64,000 nucleotides of DNA, taken from Hirundichthys speculiger. Lineage: Eukaryota > Chordata > Actinopteri > Beloniformes > Exocoetidae. Position 1 is the first letter of the stretch. Each line of letters begins with the position of its first letter. A program made the position numbers and the translations under genes. The stretch is from contig JAGFBZ010000289.1 of NCBI GenBank assembly GCA_018398805.1, positions 3,365,001 through 3,429,000 on the forward strand. Reading direction: 5' to 3'. Positions 43,316 to 60,056 of the stretch are shown here, one piece after another. The notes under the pieces were generated by a model, which did not search any database, was not told the origin of the DNA, and saw nothing but the letters and a program-made list of their open reading frames with translations.

Positions 43316-46300
43316 CTACTGCTGCAAGAAACAAATGGATTTGACTTACAAAAGTGTTCAAATAACATTTACAAGGATTTACAGCTGCCTAAATGTAGAG
43401 TAATAACATCTACAACTATTTGAACAAATGCATATGTAATTATCAATAAATTACAGTCCTGGAAATTCAATAAAAATTACAGATGGAGATGTAATGCTGC
43501 CAATCAGAACTCGGCAACATCATCATATAATTGAATTTAAGAACTTAAGACACAAATTTTGTAGCTACAAAGCAACCCTGTTGTCTAATGTAACACCTTT
43601 ATATTGACGAACACCTTAAAGGTTGTACTGACTGCCAATAAAATTCATTGTTTTTTTGTTTTTTTTACCCAAAACAGGGCAAAAACAAAGCATCCAGATG
43701 TATTGTGCGTACACATGTATACAGATGTATTTTTTCACACAATATTTACTATTTTAGCAACATTAAACATGCAGATGTACATACTCACCTTGGCCTCCTG
43801 GTTCTGTACACGTAGGCGCAGTTTAAACTCAGCTGGGAGCTCATCCTCAGAGTACAGTCTGTCTGAGAAATACACCCTCCTTATACGACAGTTCGCATGA
43901 ATCTGGGAACAAAACAGATGAAACGTGAGCAAAAGAAAAGCGATTATATGGTTATTGAGGTCATGGTACCAGAGGGATCTGGGCACAGCTGACACCTCGT
44001 CTGTCTCTGTATTCTAACCTGGACACGAAGAGTCTCCTTATAATTGGTTCCGTAGGCTCTTCTGGTGAAGTCTGCCAGATTGAACTGAATCTGGTTCCAG
44101 CCATCGTCCAGCTTCATGGGCATGGTGCAGGAGAAAGGGTCAACCCGTGTAGTCCTCTGAACGTTACCTGCCCGAAACCGACGGCGAATGTTTTGATCAT
44201 CCAACACCTTGAACATGGAGACACAGAGAAAGCATTTGTGAACACAAATCCAGAATTACCTGTATTTCAATAAGTCGCAAGGGCGTCTGACTCTTTACCT
44301 CAATTTCAAAGGTGAAATCTTTCTTGACGTTTTTGATGATCAAAATGAAAAAAGGCATTTTGATGCCAAGTGTCTTCCGTGGATCTGCAGGGCATGTTAT
44401 ATAGGTGGTGCTGCAGGGAGAGGGGAGTTGACAAAAGAATATTATTAATAATACATGGTATTCATAAAGAGACCTTAAAAAAGTCAACAGTCCAGCATAG
44501 GATTCATTTTTAGTATAATTATCTTTTTTTTTTAAGTTTACAGCCTGTGGTTCAACATCAGGGATGCAGAGGTGCTTCTTCACAGTAACATGTTCAGGAT
44601 TACACATTGCTAACAAGTACTGAAAACACTTTCCAACCCTCTTCAAGTCCTTCATCTTCCCATGTCATCCAAAATCCATAAGAAGATGCACTGTAGTTTA
44701 CATGCTCCTACAGCCATGTGTCACGAAACCTGACACTCCTGCTGCCTCCCTGTCAGCTTTACTTCCAAAGGATCTCACAGTCCCCATGATGACAGTGGGG
44801 AAAAAATAGTGTCTGAAATCTCTTCCTTTTTGCTCTGCATTTTTCTCCTACTTTACATGTTGACCTCTCCTCTTCAACTTGTCTGCATTTAGGATCTTTT
44901 ACTCTGTCAACAACTGACTTTTGGCAAGCCTTTTTATCTGCTCTCACTGTCATGGTAACTCATCATAACAAACCTTTTCAGAAGCCAGAGATACCAGCAG
45001 AGCAGCCCAGAACAGCACAGAGAAATGTTCCAAAAAAAAATTTTTTTTTTTTTTTAGTCTCCACATAAAAAATAAATAAAAAAAAAATCTTGAAAAAAAA
45101 GTATACAAGAATGTAAAACATGATAGATGTTACAGTTATCCTTTCTGCTTTCTGGACATTCTTGGCAGTTTCTCTGTGGTTTTCATGTTATTCATATCGA
45201 TATTAGAATTACATCATATCGAGCAAAAATAAGAAATATATTGTGTAGCGCCTCTCATATGGGTGTCTAGGATGAGAGGTGGCTAACCTGAGTTCTTTAA
45301 ACTATCAGAAAACTTTGGGTTCCTTCAGCGCAGTCGATATAATTTACAATATGTGCATGTAAACCTTCACCATTTAAATAAACATATTTTTCAACATAAA
45401 TAACTCCTCAATCCTGAATTTTCCTTATCTAGCATGCACTTACTGTGATTGAAAGACACTTAAACCTTCAGACCTAACTTATCAGTTAGTAGTAATCCTC
45501 CTAAATATCCACAATATTCAATAACCACACAACCTTTTTTTAAAAAATAAGAACATTTACTTCTCAGTAATTTAAAAATAACAAATAAACATTTTCTTCA
45601 GTTTTTGCAAACAAAAACAGGTCCAACAAACATTTGACTTTGCATGAATACCTCTAAATAAATTCTATGGGCCCAATAACTAAAATTATAGCCGGCAACC
45701 AAAGTAAAATGAAAATGATACTCAGTCCAAACGTTGCAGGCCTGAACGCTGCTCGGGTACGTTGCAGCCAAAAACGAACGGCCTCTTCACCACGAGGGCA
45801 GAAATAAAATAAGGTACCTGTTCAAGGTTGTTGAGCCACACACAGTCAAGGATGGCAGGAGCAGAACATGGATAGAGAAGATTCACGGGAACTGGAGCGA
45901 TGATTTCCGCGGCCCACACACTGGCACCGACCCTCTCCCGGCAGCGCAGTCCGGCTCTGTCGGATCTCCGTCGCCTCGTCCAGCTGACAGACTTCCTTCG
46001 ACTCTGTATCGTTTATTCCCAGGCCGCATCGGATCTCCGTCGTCTAGTCAGGCTGGCAGGTTCCTCCGGCTCTGTTGCGTTAGCTCTCAGGCCGACAGCG
46101 TCGTAACAAAGTCCCGGCAAAGCAATTAGCTACTGGCTTAGCAGCTAACTCTGGCTAACTTTCGTCGTCGGATGAATTATCCTCTCGAACGAATCAATTA
46201 GCTACTGGCTTAGCAGCTAACTCTGGCTAACTTTCGTCGTCGGATGATTTATCCTCTCGAACGGATAGTCTGTCACTGTTGCAACTTTTTAAAGGGCTCT

Positions 46301-47734
46301 GGTCGAACTCCTCCGACAGAAACAGTAATAGCATCCAATTTCACTGGTAGTTTGGTCTCGTATTGGGAACAAACTCCACGTAACTCTGCAGCACGCGGCC
46401 TCCGTCTTGTCTCTCCTCCAGTTCTCTCCAGTTCTCTCCCGCACAGTGTTGCCAGATTTGGTTGAGCCATTTCCGCCCAATCGCGTTCCAAAACCCGCCG
46501 ACTTCAGGAAAAAACCGCCCAATACGTGTTTTCATACGAAAACATTTCATATTTGAATAAACGTGGATTTAAACCATAGAATAACAGTTTGTTGTGCTGT
46601 TTTCACTATATTAAAAAACCGCCAGATGTTGGTAAAAGCAGCCCAAATTGTGTATACCCGCCTAATGCATTTTTTCCCCGCCAGCTGTATTCAAAAGTAG
46701 CCCAATTGGGCGGAAAACCGCCCAATCTGGCAACACTGCTCCCGCACCTGCTCCTCCCGTCTCCACGCTCCAATCACGTCCAGCCACACCCCATCCCTCA
46801 AATGTCATTGGCTCCTCACAACAGTCTTCACACAATTAAATATATCTCCCAACGTAATACACATGTCCTTTGTCTTACGTTAACCACATAATGAGCTCTC
46901 TTTTTTAAACAAAAACACTATAGCTCATCACACACAATACTAAACATTTTAAATGACATCATTCTCAGTAAGAAATAAACATAATTACAGATCAATACCT
47001 TTTTTTAACCTTTTAACTCAAACATCATTTATTAAACCATGAACTTATAATATATTTTCAGAAATATATTTCAACCGGGTTACAATTGTATTAAAAATCG
47101 TTGGCCATATCGTCCAGCCCTAAAATAAACACACTGATCAGAGCTACTGCAACAGGCCATTCTACATTTAATAACTGATATCAAAACCATGATAAAAGGG
47201 CCCCGCGAACATAAAAACACGACTCACCAGACGTTTGTTCCCTGGATCTCCAGCGCACTTGAGCGTATGTCATTATCCATGACTCTCTGGATGTGGCCAT
47301 TCCGGACCTTTGAACACACAGCGATATATGTATATTTGTATGGATCCAATTCCATCATAAAGTTTGCAGATGACACCACAGTGATTGGACTCATCAGCAA
47401 CAACGATGAGTCAGACTACAGACAAGACTGTCGGTGTCACCGCCATCAGAAAGTTATTTTAGCGGAATGGCAGCTAGGCCCAGTTCACCAAAAATCACGG
47501 CTAAGACCCTTATTCTCCTCGAATAACAGTTTTTTATAACAATAACAATTTTTTTATAACAATTTTGAAAGAATCTGGCGGCTTTAAGAATACGACGCAC
47601 GAGCCGAGGTGGCTCTAGCACAACAACTTAGCTCATTTGAAACCACTTACCTTCTTATCCCACAACTCAAGTGGCTTACTTCCAATGCTGTACAAAATCG
47701 ATAAAAATCTACCTTGGTTGGCGTTTCTAAACAT
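43316..47734 (-). CDS. CFAP20-like protein (divergent paralogue)
   Basis: The CFAP20/BUG22 family are small inner-junction proteins of axonemal doublet microtubules. Exons in transcript order: 47734-47651, 47307-47228, 44410-44299, 44207-44019, 43902-43789, and a last one of two codons, 43321-43316 (CAG TAG after a TTTCTTGCAG acceptor). They total 194 residues, essentially the family length, with correct phases. The start reads [20 protein letters not shown]. Conserved segments include [51 protein letters not shown] and [24 protein letters not shown]20 is normally almost invariant among vertebrates, yet this copy has many substitutions (about ten in the 63-residue fourth exon against the human sequence as I recall it). 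It is therefore probably a paralogue, not canonical cfap20. Intron 2 (2.8 kb) holds a MITE and GC-rich tandem repeats. Confidence 0.88.
46123..46266. repeat. 72-bp tandem duplication
   Basis: Two near-identical 72-bp units, each starting CAATTAGCTACTGGCTTAGC, lie head to tail in GC-rich sequence inside intron 2 of the cfap20-like gene. A second, looser duplication (TCGGATCTCCGTCG) lies just upstream at about 45959-46070. Confidence 0.9.
46444..46738. mobile_element. hAT-type MITE with perfect 8-bp target duplication
   Basis: The termini CAGTGTTGCCAGAT and ATCTGGCAACACTG are inverted repeats and are flanked on both sides by CTCCCGCA (46436-46443 and 46739-46746). At 295 bp with no coding frame it is a deletion derivative. 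The exact target duplication implies recent insertion. Confidence 0.92.
47340..47450 (+). mobile_element. Small LINE reverse-transcriptase fragment
   Basis: The frame reads [20 protein letters not shown], containing the catalytic FADD box of a LINE reverse transcriptase. It lies in intron 1 of the cfap20-like gene in opposite orientation. Only this segment is recognisable. Confidence 0.7.
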
Positions 47735-48116
47735 TTTTCACGTTCAGCAGCTGTGCGCGCTTGTAGCAGTTTCCGGCAGAGTTTCGTTTATTTACTAACT
47801 TTGTTGCCAGTTACCAAAGTTACTTCCGTTTGCTTCAAAACAAGCCAGAATGCTTTTTAAATATAGTTGTTTATATTCAAACATTTGCTATTGTTAATAT
47901 TTAATATATTAAATATATTTAATATTTATTTTCTCCAGCTCCAAATGTCTCATAACATCTGTCATAAGATTTGAATAAGTTGAGGGTGTATTATATAATT
48001 TTTTTTTTCTTGCCTGAAAACAAAACTACTTTGAAATGTTACCTAAGATAACATCAAATCATGTTAACTTTAAATGAAAAATTAGGGGCCAGATGTTCAT
48101 ATTTATGCTGTTTATG

Positions 48117-49587
48117 TTTTCTTCGTTATTTGTCAATCTGAATTTTTCGCAGTGAATGCAGAGAATTCAGTTTTAAATACGTTTATATTTATATTTTTGT
48201 TGTTATTGTCTTTATTATTGTCATATGTTGTTTATACATTATATCTTTCACACTGAAAACCCGAGATTAACGTTATGCTGTAGACATTTTTTCCGGACCT
48301 CTGGTCTTCAATGGAAAGTAGATGTGGACCTTTGAAAAATAAGTTTGAGAACCCCAACTATAGTGACTGAAAAAGTCCTTGAGTCGTTCTGGCTGCAGGT
48401 TGGACGGCTGGTCTAGTGGTTTGTCACAGACCGTGCTCGACCGGGATCTCAGCTTTCAACATGTTCAATCCACAGATTTAAATGCTTGTGCAAGGACTAA
48501 AATTAATGCTATGCCAAACCCGATTTTTTTTTTAGAAATCCCACAGGTGGTTCAACTAAAACTGATGAATCCTGTAGGGGGCCTTCAAATTTCATCTTCT
48601 CAATTTAATCTGTTTAAATTGGAGATGCCTCTGCAGCATCGCGTGGACGTCGGGGACAGTACCGCTGGATTGGCAGACTGGGGTGGTGGTCCCCCTCTTT
48701 AAAAAGGGGGACCGGAGGGTGTGTTCCAACTACAGGGGGATCACACTCCTCAGCCTCCCTGGGAAGGTCTATTCGGGGGTCCTGGAGAGGAGGGTCCGTC
48801 GGATAGTCGAATCTCGGATTGAGGAGGAGCAGGGTGGTTTTCGTCCCGGCCGTGGAACGGTGGACCAGCTCTACACCCTCTTCAGGGTCTTGGAGGGGGC
48901 ATGGGAGTTCGCCCAACCAGTCTACATGTGTTTTGTGGACTTGGAGAAGGCGTTCGACCGTGTCCCCCGGGGATTCCTGTGGGGGGTGCTCCAGGAGTAT
49001 GGGGTGCCGGACTCCCTTGTACGGGCTGTCCGGTCCCTGTACGACCGGTGCCAGAGTTTGGTCCGGGTGTTGTCCTAGAACATGTTGTTCCGAGATTTCT
49101 CCATAATATCTTTCTACCCGACTTGACTACGCATGCGTATAGCAGCAACTTCAGAAGACTATAATATTCTGCTGTCTGACCGTTGTCGCGGAAGAGAAAA
49201 GGTTAGTTTCTGGTATTTTTAATACTTTGTATGGACAGTATTTATTGCATATACGAAGGCTATAATATTCTACTGCCTGACCGTTTGACCGTTATCGCGG
49301 GAGAGAAAAGGTTAGTTTTAATACTTTGTATTTAATGCATAGGTTTGACAGACAAATCAGATGCACGTCTTTATGATGCACATGCCTGTGTGTGAGTGAA
49401 TGTGCTTTTCCAGCTGTATTAAACCTTGTTCAGGAGGGTTTGTCGTATATTCGTGAAACACAGAGGGTAGCAGATAATTATGGTTATTAAATGTGTATAA
49501 TAATGTGCTACCACGCAAAACACAGAAGGTAGCAGATGTATGTGCTGGTAGGATATTGTTACAAGGTAGGAAAAAATTACAGATATG
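48117..49587 (+). repeat. Segmental duplication spacer S, copy 2, left part
   Basis: Matches 37846-39312 and is interrupted at 49588 by the foldback element; the remaining matching sequence resumes at 51422 and runs to 51484. The reverse-transcriptase fragment inside is still open. Confidence 0.9.
48683..49078 (+). mobile_element. RTE/Rex-type LINE reverse-transcriptase fragment in spacer copy 2
   Basis: An uninterrupted frame of 131 codons with LFKKGDRRVCSNYRGITLLS, EEEQGGFRPGRGTVDQLY and FVDLEKAFDRVPRGFLWGVL, ending at a stop after SLYDRCQSLVRVLS. It lacks the YADD-box region and both ORF ends. It is a duplicated passenger rather than an active element. Confidence 0.85.
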
Positions 49588-51421
49588 TATGGGGTGCCGA
49601 ATGTAAAAACTTGATTACAGTTTTCAAACTGATATATTTTCAATATTTAGCTCATTTTCTTCACATTTAGCTCATTTTACACACATTTGAGACATAAATT
49701 ATTTAAAATGTTAAATCTAAATGTTAAAAATGTTAATAAATATTAAATCAAATCTAAAGAAATCTAAATTAAAATGTTAAATATAAATAAATCTAAATCT
49801 AAAGTTAAAAAATGAAATCTAAATCTAAATGTTAAATCTTAAATCTAAATAAAATCTAAATCCAAATGTTAAATGTTAAATCTAAATATTAAATCTAAAT
49901 CTAAATGTTAAATCTAATGTAAATGTTAAATCAATATCTAAATGTTAAATGTAAATCTAAATCTAAAATGTAAATCTATAAATCTAAACTAATCTAAATG
50001 TTAAAGTTAAATCTAAATAAATTAAATCTAAATCTAAATGTTAAATAAATCTAAATCTAAATCTAAATGTTAAATCTAAATCTAAATCTAAATGTTAAAT
50101 GTTAAATGTCGCCGAGTGTAAAGCGGGTTATTTAGAGGATTTACAAATGTCCCATGCCCCGTAAAGTCTCACAGCCGCACAACCACGCCCACACCACTGA
50201 TTAGGATCAATGGGAAGAGGGCTTGAGGGAGAGTCGGGACTCGAACATGGCTGCCCCCTGCCTGTGGAAGACATTGGGGGCGTGGCGGGTGAACGTTGAA
50301 GTGCAGCCCGCACACCGCCAACGCCGCCCGTCATTCCACAGGCAGGGAGGCAGCCATGTTCGAGTCCCGACTCTCCCTCAAGCCCTCTTCCCATTGATCC
50401 TAATCAGTGGTGTGGGCGTGGTTGTGCGGCTGTGAGACTTTACGGGGCATGGGACATTTGTAAATCCTCTAAATAACCCGCTTTACACTCGGCGACACAT
50501 TTAACATTGAGATATAGATTTAACATTTAGATATAGATTTAACATTTAGATTAGATTTATATTTAGATTTAACATTTAACATTTAGATTTAGATTTAACT
50601 TTAGATTTAGATTTAGATTTAACATTTAGATTAGATTTAGATTTAAGATAACATTTGATATAGATTTAACATTTAGATTTAATTTAACATTTAGATTTAG
50701 ATTTAGATTTTAGATTTAGATTTAATATTTAGATTTAATTTAACATTTAGATTTAATTTTAACATTTAAGATTTAGATTTAACATTTAGATATTGATTTA
50801 ACATTTAATATAGATTAACATTTAGATTTAGATTTAATATTTAGATTTCATTTAACATTTGGATTTAGATTTAATATTTAGATTTAATATTTAACATTTA
50901 GATTTGATTTAATATATTTAGATTTAGATTTAACTAATTAGACAACAGACATTTAGATTGAGCACTTTAATTGCATTTACATTATTCTTTGCCAGAGCAC
51001 ACGAGTTGGAAAAAAATAGCTTTCCAAAACCTAAAAGTTAATTTATTAGGATTTAACATTTATTAGATTCTACTTTTACTCTGATTAACGAAACTTTACG
51101 ATTTTCCTCTATTACGAGCAACATTAGAAAATGAGAGCCTGACTGGCCGATGCAACCTTAGATTTAACATTTTGGCTTTTACATTTTTAGATTTAGATTT
51201 AACATTTAACATTTAGATTAGATTTATTTAACATTTATTTAATTAGATTTAGATTTAATATTTAAATTTAACATTTAACATTTAACATTTAGATTTAACA
51301 TTTTAAATAATTTATGTCTCAAATGTGTGTAAAATGAGCTAAATGTGAAGAAAATGAGCTAAATATTGAAAATATATCAGCTTGAAAACTGTAATCAAGT
51401 TTTTACATTCGGCACCCCATA
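49588..51421. mobile_element. 1.83-kb foldback (long inverted-repeat) DNA element
   Basis: The ends TATGGGGTGCCGAATGTAAA and TTTACATTCGGCACCCCATA are perfect inverted repeats. Both arms continue inward through AAATCT-rich arrays of differing length. A central GC-rich inverted repeat (50107-50269 against 50334-50497) surrounds a 64-bp spacer. GATATG is duplicated at 49582-49587 and 51422-51427 but occurs once at the matching empty site 39307-39312. No transposase frame is present. The superfamily is undetermined. Confidence 0.92.
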
Positions 51422-51609
51422 GATATGGCTATAATTTTCCGCTACGGTAGGAAAAAATTATAGGTAGGAAGAAATCTCAGAACACCGGCTGTTCCTGTTT
51501 GTGAGACTACAATTATAGCACACGCTTCAGTACCTCATCCTGGCTCGCGCGTTCACAGCGCACGTGCCCGTTCAAAAATTGACAGGTGGGCGTGTCTTGC
51601 AGCTGAATA

Positions 51610-51749
51610 GGACTTAGCAGCTCCTCTCCCACCTGGCAGTACTCACTCACCCGGACCACGTTGACGGCCGCTGGGAGAGGCAACTAGAAAACCAGCAGCG
51701 AGCTGAGAAACGTCTTTCTCTTAGAGGTCATAAGCCCTGAGACTCGACA

Positions 51750-51752
<3 letters not shown>
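51610..51752 (+). promoter_or_regulatory. Alpha-tubulin promoter and start exon, copy C
   Basis: Same GC-rich leader and ATG-GTAAGT arrangement as copies A and B. It is the nearest to exon 2, so it is the likeliest functional start. No TATA box is seen close by, unlike the two minus-strand tubulins. Confidence 0.65.
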
Positions 51753-57729
<5,977 letters not shown>

Positions 57730-58014
57730 AGAGGCTGTGCTGTCATTTTTCATTTATTTTCAGGGACAAAGTTATTCTTAGTTATAATAGTATTTATTAA
57801 TGAAAAGAAACAATATTTTAGGTGTTAGTTTAAAATTCAGAAACATTTGTTTTTATTAAAGTTTAAATTTACCTTGAACATAGGGTCTTAAGTTATGTTT
57901 TTGTTTCCAGCAAAAAAAAAAAAAAAAAATTGTTTTGGCAGTTTTGGGGTGTTTATGGTTTTTGTATCAGAATGATAAAGTCCAAAAAACTGATTCTTGT
58001 TTGTGGTGTTGCTC

Positions 58015-58020
58015 AATAAA
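58015..58020 (+). promoter_or_regulatory. Likely poly(A) signal of tuba4a-like gene
   Basis: AATAAA 286 bp past the stop codon. Confidence 0.55.
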
Positions 58021-58029
58021 TCCTCCAAA

Positions 58030-59980
58030 ATACATATGTCTTTGCTTTGTGTGTGTGTGTGTGTTTTGACTTAAAGCATTTAAACAAATGCAAATAGAAA
58101 ATAGATCCTATAATGTAATTCTTTTGAACCTTCCAAAGGGCATGGGTTAGAAAGAAATCATTATCAACTATCTTTACTGATCAGTTTCAATGTAATTAAA
58201 AAAAAATATCTAGAATTTCATGGCAGCAGCACAGAACTGGAACAAGTAGAAGAGAGGACATTTGTCATTGTGTAACATCTCTCCTACTTTAAAGCAGAGC
58301 AAAGCACACTAAAATATCAGTTCCAATTTCATTTAGAGGAGTATTTGCTTATTTTTACAAAGTGCCAATTATTTGCAGTGATCATTCTGTTACAGGCAAA
58401 AGCAAGACCATTTCTTGTTTATGGTAGTGCAAATGGTAAAAAAAAATGCTTTCTGTGCTACTTAAAATTTGCCCTTTTTTTCCATCCATCCATCAATTTA
58501 AATAATTTAGCAACTGAGGATAACATTTATTTTGCAAGGTTAATGCGTTTCCATCCAGAACAATATTTCAACAGCTTAACAAACATTGTGGTTGGATTTG
58601 TCTGTTAGTTCTCTTCATGACGTACATTTTCAGTCAGAGACAGTCATTGACTTCTGGCTGGCCAGTCAGGCGCTCCTGCTATACTTATAAATCCATGTTA
58701 TTGGAGATGAGTTGGCATTGTTCTGCTGAAATAGCTGCAGCCCTCCTTTGAAAAGATACTGCCTTGGTGTCTCTCCGAAAAGTGTTTCGAGGTCGAAATG
58801 ATATATGGCATTCTCCTTGTAAACATTTTCAGGTTAGTTTTCTGGATGGAGCAACACACTGAGATAAGAGCAAATGGTTTTCTAAAGTAAAAATGTGGCT
58901 ATATTGATCACAGCTGCATAAATGTTTCTAATGCAGTGTTGCCTGAGGTCTTAAAGGGTCAACATCATTGTTTTCATCATGTTGCTGTCATCCAATTCTA
59001 TAATTGTTTACATTTTCTAAATGCAATGAAGTTGGCCAGTAAAGAAGCTAAAAATCTTTTTTTTTGTGCTTGTGTCCATTATACAGAGGTTTCAACATTG
59101 TAGATTGACCATAGGAATGAGTGTTAATGTGCATGGTTGTTCGTCTACATGTGGCCCTGTGATGGACTGTGTGTACCTCTGCCTCTCACCCAAAGAGAGC
59201 TGGAACAGCCTCAACAGATCCCTATTAACCTAACAGGAGTAAGTGGGTATATATATAATGGATCCATGGATCTTTTTGTTGGGTTTTATAAAACTTGCCA
59301 GCTTTTCTGGAAATAGGGTTTGGATATTATGTAATGCCACATATTTCTTGATGAAAATACAAAACAGCTCTTTTAGTTCATACTCATGTCAGAGAAATTA
59401 ATATATTTACAACTGACTATGATTTATAAATAGCTTATGAAGTTTACTTTAAAATGTTTCTGGTTATTTGATGAGAAACATTTAAAATTTTGATATAGTC
59501 TTATGCAGTGGATCTTCACTGGCTGATATGACATCTGAATGTTGTACAGTAAGTATCATGAAATATGAAAATCAGCATTGGCCCAAAGATAACAGTGACA
59601 GCTGGATCAGGTGAAATTCAATTCAGTTCAACCTAAAAATGCTTTATTAATCCCCAAAGTGAAAATAATGAATAATAATTAATTATAAAACTTCTCCAGG
59701 CAGTGACTACAAAAATGATATCATCCAACCTTTTAGGGTTAAGTTTAAAGTTTTCTTTGAAAATGTAATTTAAGAGAAAAAAATATAAATGCTTTTTGTT
59801 TTTTAAACTGGGGCCGTTTCTTTTCCTAAGAAATTTGTGTTTTAAAAGTATCTACCGGTATTTCTTGTCTGTATCTGCCAACAAACCATCATGATAAGAA
59901 TTGGCACTATGAGTTAGTGTCATTGTAGATGAGTAATGATATTAACTGTGTTGGCTGCTCTTTTTTTAACAGTCTTATGG
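58030..59980. other. Intergenic region between tuba4a-like and pofut2
   Basis: No exon was found. It contains a degenerate LINE-like tail at about 59150-59275 (GGCCCTGTGATGGACTGTGT) and a repeat-tail motif near 59640. The pofut2 promoter should lie at its right end, just before 60057. Confidence 0.5.
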
Positions 59981-60056
59981 GTAGCCCGGATGCTGGTTGC
60001 CCAGCAACTAAACAGACGCCTTTCATGCTCCCGGAAGTGCGTGGCCAAAAGGAAAC

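Noticed and set aside
45722..45919. 65-codon minus-strand frame as a gene
   Set aside because: No recognisable domain, no splice partners, and it lies in a repetitive CpG-rich intronic segment.
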